Below are positions 51,451-55,988 of a stretch of 55,988 bases of DNA, one piece after another. The position numbers were made by a program, and so were the translations under genes. The stretch is from assembly GCA_001593685.1 (NCBI GenBank), contig LUKI01000009.1:1-55988 (forward strand), given 5' to 3'. Under the pieces are notes generated by a model that ran no database searches, was not told the DNA's origin, and saw only the letters and a list, made by a program, of their open reading frames with translations. The first letter of the stretch is position 1, and each line of letters starts with the position of its first letter. The stretch is from Gammaproteobacteria bacterium F7. Lineage in GTDB: Bacteria; Pseudomonadota; Gammaproteobacteria; Pseudomonadales; IMCC2047.

Positions 51451-53475
51451 ATGCCAGATCTACTAAATATTGGCTTATCCGGATTAAACATTAACCGCGC
51501 AGGTTTGAGTGTTACTGGGCATAATATTACCAACGTTAATACCGAGGGCTACTCTCGACAGCGGGCTGATTTTTCGACACGTACGCCAGAATTTAATGGT
51601 GGTTTTTACCTTGGCACCGGAGCTGGTGTTAATGATGTTCGCCGTATTACGAATCAGTTTTTGATTGACAGTGAGCGTAGCAATATCTCTGTATTCGGTC
51701 GCACCGAAAGTTTTACCAGTGTGATGGACCAGTTGGATCAGCTGTTCTCGAATGCCGATACGGGGTTGGCTGGTAGTCTTTCATCCGTGTTTTCCAGTCT
51801 ACAGACGGCGGTTGATGACCCTACGTCACTTGAGGCGCGGCAGGTATTTCTGTCTACCGCGGAGAATGCGACTCAAAAATTTAAGTCGCTGCAAAATCAA
51901 CTGTTAAGTATCCGCGCGGATATTGGCCAGCAGGTTGAGGCGGTGGCAACGCAGGTTTCAAATTTAGCCCGCGACATCGCGGACTTAAATTCGGAAATTA
52001 GCATCGCGACTAATAATGGTGGCCAACCAAATGATTTATTAGATAAACGTGATGAAACATTACGAGAGCTGGCAAAGCTGATGGATATCAGTGTTGTGCC
52101 GCTTGAAAATAACAGTCTGTCTATTTCGATTGGCAGTGGTCAACCGCTGGTCGTGGGTAACGAAACGTTTACCTTAGAAACTGCGCAATCGATTAATGAT
52201 CCCGAGGTCAAGGAGCTTGTGGTACGTTCGCCCACCGGCGCTATTTCGCGTGTTGGCAGTAGTGTTGATGGCGGCATGATGAGCGGCTTGTTAAGCGCAC
52301 AATTTGGCGTGATTGGTAATGCGTTGAATAACCTTGGACGTGTTGCCTTGGGGTTAAGTGACGCGATCAACACTGCCCATAATTTGGGTATGGATTTGGA
52401 GAACAACCTTGGTGGAGACCTGTTTACCGGGATTAACGATGCCAACGTTGTTGCTAAACGGACGGTTGCTGGGACGAATAACTCATTACCTAATGACCAG
52501 TCAGTGACGGTGACGGTTAGCGATATTTCACAGCTCAGCGTGAGTGATTATCAGCTGACTTTTACCGGGCCAAACACCTATGTGCTTATTCGCAATACCG
52601 ATGGTAAAACGAATACGGCTTTGGATCCCAGTTTAACGGGTACCTTACCGCCTGCGGCACCAGGAACCAATGCGACAGTGACCGTGGATGGCCTGACCAT
52701 TGATTTAAGTCGACCTTCCGGGAGCTTCTCAACTGGGGATCGTTTTCTATTACAGCCTACTCGAGGCTTTTCTAATGAGTTGGCGGTACAGATCAACCGT
52801 GCTGAAGAGCTGGCGCTTGCCTCACCCATTCGTACAACTGGCGCCTCAACCAATACCGGTACAGCCGGTATCAATGCCGGTGAGGTGACCGATACATCGA
52901 CGGCATTTTTTACTACCACATCGCAGGCTCTTTCACCACCGGTGGTGATTCAGTTCACCAGTCCAACGACCTACAATATTCTGGATAATACTAACCCAGC
53001 GGCGCCCGTGGCATTAGTGCCACCGCAAACAGGGTTGGCTTATCCCCCGGCCTCGCCCAATGGCATTCTGCCGGCCAGTTTTGGATTTCAGGTTGAGATT
53101 ACTGGGGCGCCAGCCAATGGAGATCGGTTTGAGGTCGCCTATAACACCGGTGGTGTGCTGGATAACCGAGCAGGATTAGCGATGGTTAAAGTGCAGACGA
53201 CGGATACGATTGGCAACAATCAGCTTACGCTTGAAGCGGCCTATGGGCTATTTACTCAAGAGGTTGGTACCCGCACCAGTACAGCGCGGGGCGATGCTGA
53301 AGCGAGCAAGATTTTGTTGGAACAGTCACAAGGTTTATTGCAGGAATCTACAGGGGTGAATCTGGACGAGGAGGCCGCAAACCTGGTGCAGTTTGAACAG
53401 GCCTATAATGCCTCTGCGCAAGTCATTAATGTTGCTCGCCAACTGTTTGATACGTTAATTAGAGCGGTGGGCTAA
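51451..53475 (+). CDS. flgK: Flagellar hook-filament junction protein FlgK (HAP1)
   Basis: 674 residues, longer than the usual 450-550. The ends are conserved: LSGLNINRAGLSVTGHNITN and GYSRQRADF at the N-terminus, VNLDEEAANLVQFEQAYNAS and INVARQLFDTLIRAVG at the C-terminus, plus LNSEISIATNNGGQPNDLLDK near 180 (core PNDLLDKRDE). The extra length is in a Thr/Pro-rich central region (about 360-560). It is exported with FlgN and joins hook to filament. Confidence 0.94.
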   Translation: MPDLLNIGLSGLNINRAGLSVTGHNITNVNTEGYSRQRADFSTRTPEFNGGFYLGTGAGVNDVRRITNQFLIDSERSNISVFGRTESFTSVMDQLDQLFSNADTGLAGSLSSVFSSLQTAVDDPTSLEARQVFLSTAENATQKFKSLQNQLLSIRADIGQQVEAVATQVSNLARDIADLNSEISIATNNGGQPNDLLDKRDETLRELAKLMDISVVPLENNSLSISIGSGQPLVVGNETFTLETAQSINDPEVKELVVRSPTGAISRVGSSVDGGMMSGLLSAQFGVIGNALNNLGRVALGLSDAINTAHNLGMDLENNLGGDLFTGINDANVVAKRTVAGTNNSLPNDQSVTVTVSDISQLSVSDYQLTFTGPNTYVLIRNTDGKTNTALDPSLTGTLPPAAPGTNATVTVDGLTIDLSRPSGSFSTGDRFLLQPTRGFSNELAVQINRAEELALASPIRTTGASTNTGTAGINAGEVTDTSTAFFTTTSQALSPPVVIQFTSPTTYNILDNTNPAAPVALVPPQTGLAYPPASPNGILPASFGFQVEITGAPANGDRFEVAYNTGGVLDNRAGLAMVKVQTTDTIGNNQLTLEAAYGLFTQEVGTRTSTARGDAEASKILLEQSQGLLQESTGVNLDEEAANLVQFEQAYNASAQVINVARQLFDTLIRAVG

Positions 53476-53485
53476 AGGAGCGCAC

Positions 53486-54739
53486 ATGAGAATTTCAACC
53501 AATCAGGCTTTCCTGTCCGGGTTGCGTAACCTGTTAGAGGGACAGGCCAATGTAACTCAGCTACAGGAGCAAATTGCGACCGGTAAACGTGTTGATACGC
53601 CGGCGGATGACCCCATTGCTGCCCCCACCATTATTGCGCTGAATCGGCAGGTTGATCTGCTGGATCAATTTCAGGCCAACGCCAACCTTGCCAGAAACCG
53701 ATTGAACCTTGAAGAAACCGTCCTGGAGGGTGTTACCAACTCCTTGCAACGGGTTCGGCAGCTTGCGGTTCAAGCCGGAGATGGCGCACTAGATTTTGGG
53801 AGTCGTCAGGGGATTGCTGTTGAATTGCGACAACGTGTGGAAGAGTTACTTGGTTTTGTAAATGCCCGAGGGGCTGATAATGAGTTTATTTTTTCCGGTT
53901 ATCAGGCCAATACGGAACCGTTTGTCAGACAATCTGGCGGTGGTTTTAGCTACCAGGGCGACGAAGGTCAGCTTTTCATTCCGATATCCGGCACCTTAAA
54001 TGTCGCTGCCAGTGATTCGGGAAAATCGCTGTTTGCAGATATTGCTATCCCGAATAATTTTACAGTCACGGCGGCGGGGGGTAATAGCGGTACGGGTACT
54101 GTACAAACACCGGTGGTCACCAATCAGGCCGCTTACGATGCTTTTTATCCTGATGATGCTGTTATCACTTTTAGCGTTGCTGGCCCGAATACCACCTACA
54201 GTGTGACACGTGTTTCTGATGGCACAGCGGTGAGTGGTGGTGTGCCCGCTCAGCCGCTGACGAATATACCCTACGTGCCGGGAGAGGCGATTGCCTTCGA
54301 GGGGATTCAGCTACAAATTAGTGGTGCGCCAGCCAATGGTGATGTCTTTACGGCGGTGCACTCTAACCCGCAAAAGCTGGATATTCTGAGCATTGTGGAA
54401 AACCTGGCTATTGGTCTTGATACTCTGGGGGAAGGAGAGGCCGCAAACCTCCAGCGCGGTGAATTAATCAGTGATGCATTAATCAGCCTTGATAATGCAA
54501 TGACTGCGATTAACCAAACCACCTCTAAGATTGGCTCCAGATTGAATACGATTGATTCTGTTGAGTCTGCCAATGAAGAAATAAAGCTGTTTCATCGCAA
54601 TACCTTGTCTGATGTTGAAGATTTGGATTACACCGAGGCCATTAGTTTGCTCACCCAGAGTACGTTCGTATTACAGGCGGCACAGCAAAGTTATCTAAAG
54701 GTGAATACCCTTTCGCTGTTTAACTTTATTCGGGGTTAA
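53486..54739 (+). CDS. flgL: Flagellar hook-filament junction protein FlgL (HAP3)
   Basis: 417 residues. MRISTNQAFLSGLRNL and QIATGKRVDTPADDPIAAP at the N-terminus, then RLNLEETVLEGVTNSLQRVR, are the FlgL/flagellin-type D0-D1 pattern; the end LSLFNFIRG is typical. The middle holds a SGAPANGDVF motif also found, as TGAPANGDRF, in FlgK. Ten bases downstream of flgK and the last gene of the flgB operon in view. Confidence 0.93.
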   Translation: MRISTNQAFLSGLRNLLEGQANVTQLQEQIATGKRVDTPADDPIAAPTIIALNRQVDLLDQFQANANLARNRLNLEETVLEGVTNSLQRVRQLAVQAGDGALDFGSRQGIAVELRQRVEELLGFVNARGADNEFIFSGYQANTEPFVRQSGGGFSYQGDEGQLFIPISGTLNVAASDSGKSLFADIAIPNNFTVTAAGGNSGTGTVQTPVVTNQAAYDAFYPDDAVITFSVAGPNTTYSVTRVSDGTAVSGGVPAQPLTNIPYVPGEAIAFEGIQLQISGAPANGDVFTAVHSNPQKLDILSIVENLAIGLDTLGEGEAANLQRGELISDALISLDNAMTAINQTTSKIGSRLNTIDSVESANEEIKLFHRNTLSDVEDLDYTEAISLLTQSTFVLQAAQQSYLKVNTLSLFNFIRG

Positions 54740-54950
54740 TGTCCTTCTGTCATTGTCGCGGTGCAGGGCTTTCCCGTTCCCGCTGTTGGCTTGTTTGATG
54801 CTGTGGTTTTGGTGTTATTGACGCCGTGAGGCAGCATTATAGTTGGCAGCATATTTCATCTTATCCCTGAATCGGTTGGTTGTGAGTAACCGCATTAGCC
54901 GGTTCGCCTCTGTTGAAAAAAGCACCCGAAATATTCAGTAAAATAAATTC

Positions 54951-54977
54951 TAAAGTTTCTAATTGCTGTGTCGATAA
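54951..54977 (+). promoter_or_regulatory. Sigma-28 (FliA) promoter of the flagellin gene
   Basis: TAAAGTTT 54951-54958, 11 bases, GTCGATAA 54970-54977: 15 of 16 consensus positions. It lies in the 343-base gap between flgL and the flagellin gene, about 105 bases before the start codon; the rest of that gap shows no gene. A long 5' leader is typical of flagellin mRNAs. Confidence 0.93.
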
Positions 54978-55082
54978 CCTGTTTGACCGGACGAATACTT
55001 CGTCTTTAACTAACCACTTTCATCGGTCGTTCATTCTTACTATAGAGTTGAACAAAGACCGTAAGAAAGCAGGAGATATAAA

Positions 55083-55988
55083 ATGGCTCAGGTAATTAAC
55101 ACCAACGTTGCATCCCTAAATGCACAACGTAACTTGAATTCATCACAAAGCTCGCTGAACACTTCTCTGGAGCGCCTGTCATCTGGTTTGCGTATTAACA
55201 GCGCGAAAGATGATGCGGCAGGTCTAGCGATTTCATCACGTTTCACTACTCAGATTAATGGTCTGAACCAGGCCGTTCGTAACGCCAACGATGGTATTTC
55301 GCTGGCACAAACCGCTGAGGGTGCATTAGGTGCAAGTGGTGATTCATTGCAGCGTATTCGTCAGCTGGCTTTGCAGTCTGCTAACTCCACTAACTCTGCC
55401 TCTGACCGTGCGGCTCTGAACGCGGAAGCGCAGCAGCTGTTGGCTGAGATTGACCGTGTTGGTCAGACTACACAGTTTAACGGCACTAATATTCTGGACG
55501 GCTCTTTTTCATCGGCACAGTTCCAGGTGGGTGCGAATGCTAACCAAACGATTAGTTTCAGTGTTGCGGGCGCTACGACTAGCACGCTGGGTTCTTTTCA
55601 GGCCAGTGGCTCTGCAGTAAGCACGTCGGCCTTTGATGGTGACGGTTTTACCATTAACGGTACGGAAGTGGGTGTTTCAGCTGCGACTTCGGCGGCAGGT
55701 GTGACAGCATCGTCTGCAGCAGCAAAAGCGACAGCCATTAACTCTAAAACCAATGAAACAGGTGTTTCTGCTACTGCGACCACCTCGTTGAATGGTGCAG
55801 CTCCGTTGTCAGGGGTTGGCCTTTCCAATGGTGAATTAAAAATTAACGGTATTGATGTCGGCGCTATTTCTTCCGACACCAATGCGGTAACGCAAGGCCG
55901 TAATGCGCGCGATGCGATTAACGCGGTAAGTAACCAAACGGGCGTTGTGGCAACTGCCGATGCAAGTACGGGTGCTTTGACGCTGACG
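55083..55988 (+). CDS. fliC: Flagellin, 3' end beyond the window
   Basis: 302 codons visible, open to the window edge. The conserved N-terminal D0/D1 is complete: [46 protein letters not shown] and [23 protein letters not shown] (core ANDGISLAQ). The following region (from about 165) is the variable, Ala/Thr/Ser-rich surface domain with flagellin hook-IN-like segments ([20 protein letters not shown]). GGAGATATAAA upstream gives the ribosome site. Transcribed from the FliA promoter at 54951. Confidence 0.95.
   Translation, partial: MAQVINTNVASLNAQRNLNSSQSSLNTSLERLSSGLRINSAKDDAAGLAISSRFTTQINGLNQAVRNANDGISLAQTAEGALGASGDSLQRIRQLALQSANSTNSASDRAALNAEAQQLLAEIDRVGQTTQFNGTNILDGSFSSAQFQVGANANQTISFSVAGATTSTLGSFQASGSAVSTSAFDGDGFTINGTEVGVSAATSAAGVTASSAAAKATAINSKTNETGVSATATTSLNGAAPLSGVGLSNGELKINGIDVGAISSDTNAVTQGRNARDAINAVSNQTGVVATADASTGALTLT

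Overview
The window is a chromosomal segment of an aerobic, flagellated gammaproteobacterium of about 48% GC, probably a marine lineage. The evidence is the CmoA/CmoB tRNA pair, Rep and RhlB-type helicases, a Pseudomonas-like flagellar order with sigma-54 and sigma-28 type promoters, and a Lap-type adhesin system. The species cannot be fixed from the sequence. No insertion sequence, prophage or CRISPR array was seen.

Layout. 1-13165 is mostly housekeeping and envelope functions: a truncated multi-pass membrane protein, an N-formylglutamate deformylase, two zinc metalloproteases, exported MsrB and MsrA on either side of a DUF4144 gene and cmoB-cmoA, a LEA-type lipoprotein, a Bcr/CflA efflux pump, DUF3014 and SIMPL proteins, and the Rep helicase. 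13166-19196 is a methionine/one-carbon cluster. It holds mesX (DUF1852) and mesD, the oxygen-dependent methionine synthase pair that does not use methyl-folate. Next come a TauE-type transporter, a MetR-like LysR regulator, a Cys-rich MetV-like protein and a methylenetetrahydrofolate reductase. One exact and two near-exact MetR-type boxes lie upstream of the regulator and of mesX. 19197-25488 holds a small secreted orphan, a giant PilZ-DUF1631-GGDEF-EAL protein and an RhlB-like helicase.

25742-38175 is a compact type I secretion and adhesin-retention system: ABC exporter (LapB-like), adaptor (LapC-like), a LuxR-type regulator with a degenerate receiver, a 1021-residue RTX adhesin with a LapG-type di-alanine cleavage site, a small acidic protein, LapD, LapG and a TolC-like outer-membrane protein. 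The TolC gene has lost a C-terminal OmpA-like domain through an in-frame stop, and the remnant ends five bases from a tRNA-Arg(CCU) gene. 38268-41556 carries a class I amidotransferase-like hydrolase and an arsenosugar-type trio (ArsS radical SAM enzyme and two glycosyltransferase-like proteins). 41557-55988 is the flagellar block: ycgR, flgN, flgM and flgA leftward, then flgBCDEFGHIJKL and the start of a flagellin gene rightward.

How it fits together. Three c-di-GMP proteins (the giant GGDEF/EAL protein, LapD and YcgR) link the adhesin and flagellar blocks, so much of 20-55 kb can be read as a motile-to-sessile switch. The least described part is the methionine cluster. A methionine synthase thought not to need methyl-folate sits beside a reductase that makes methyl-folate, apparently under one MetR-like regulator.
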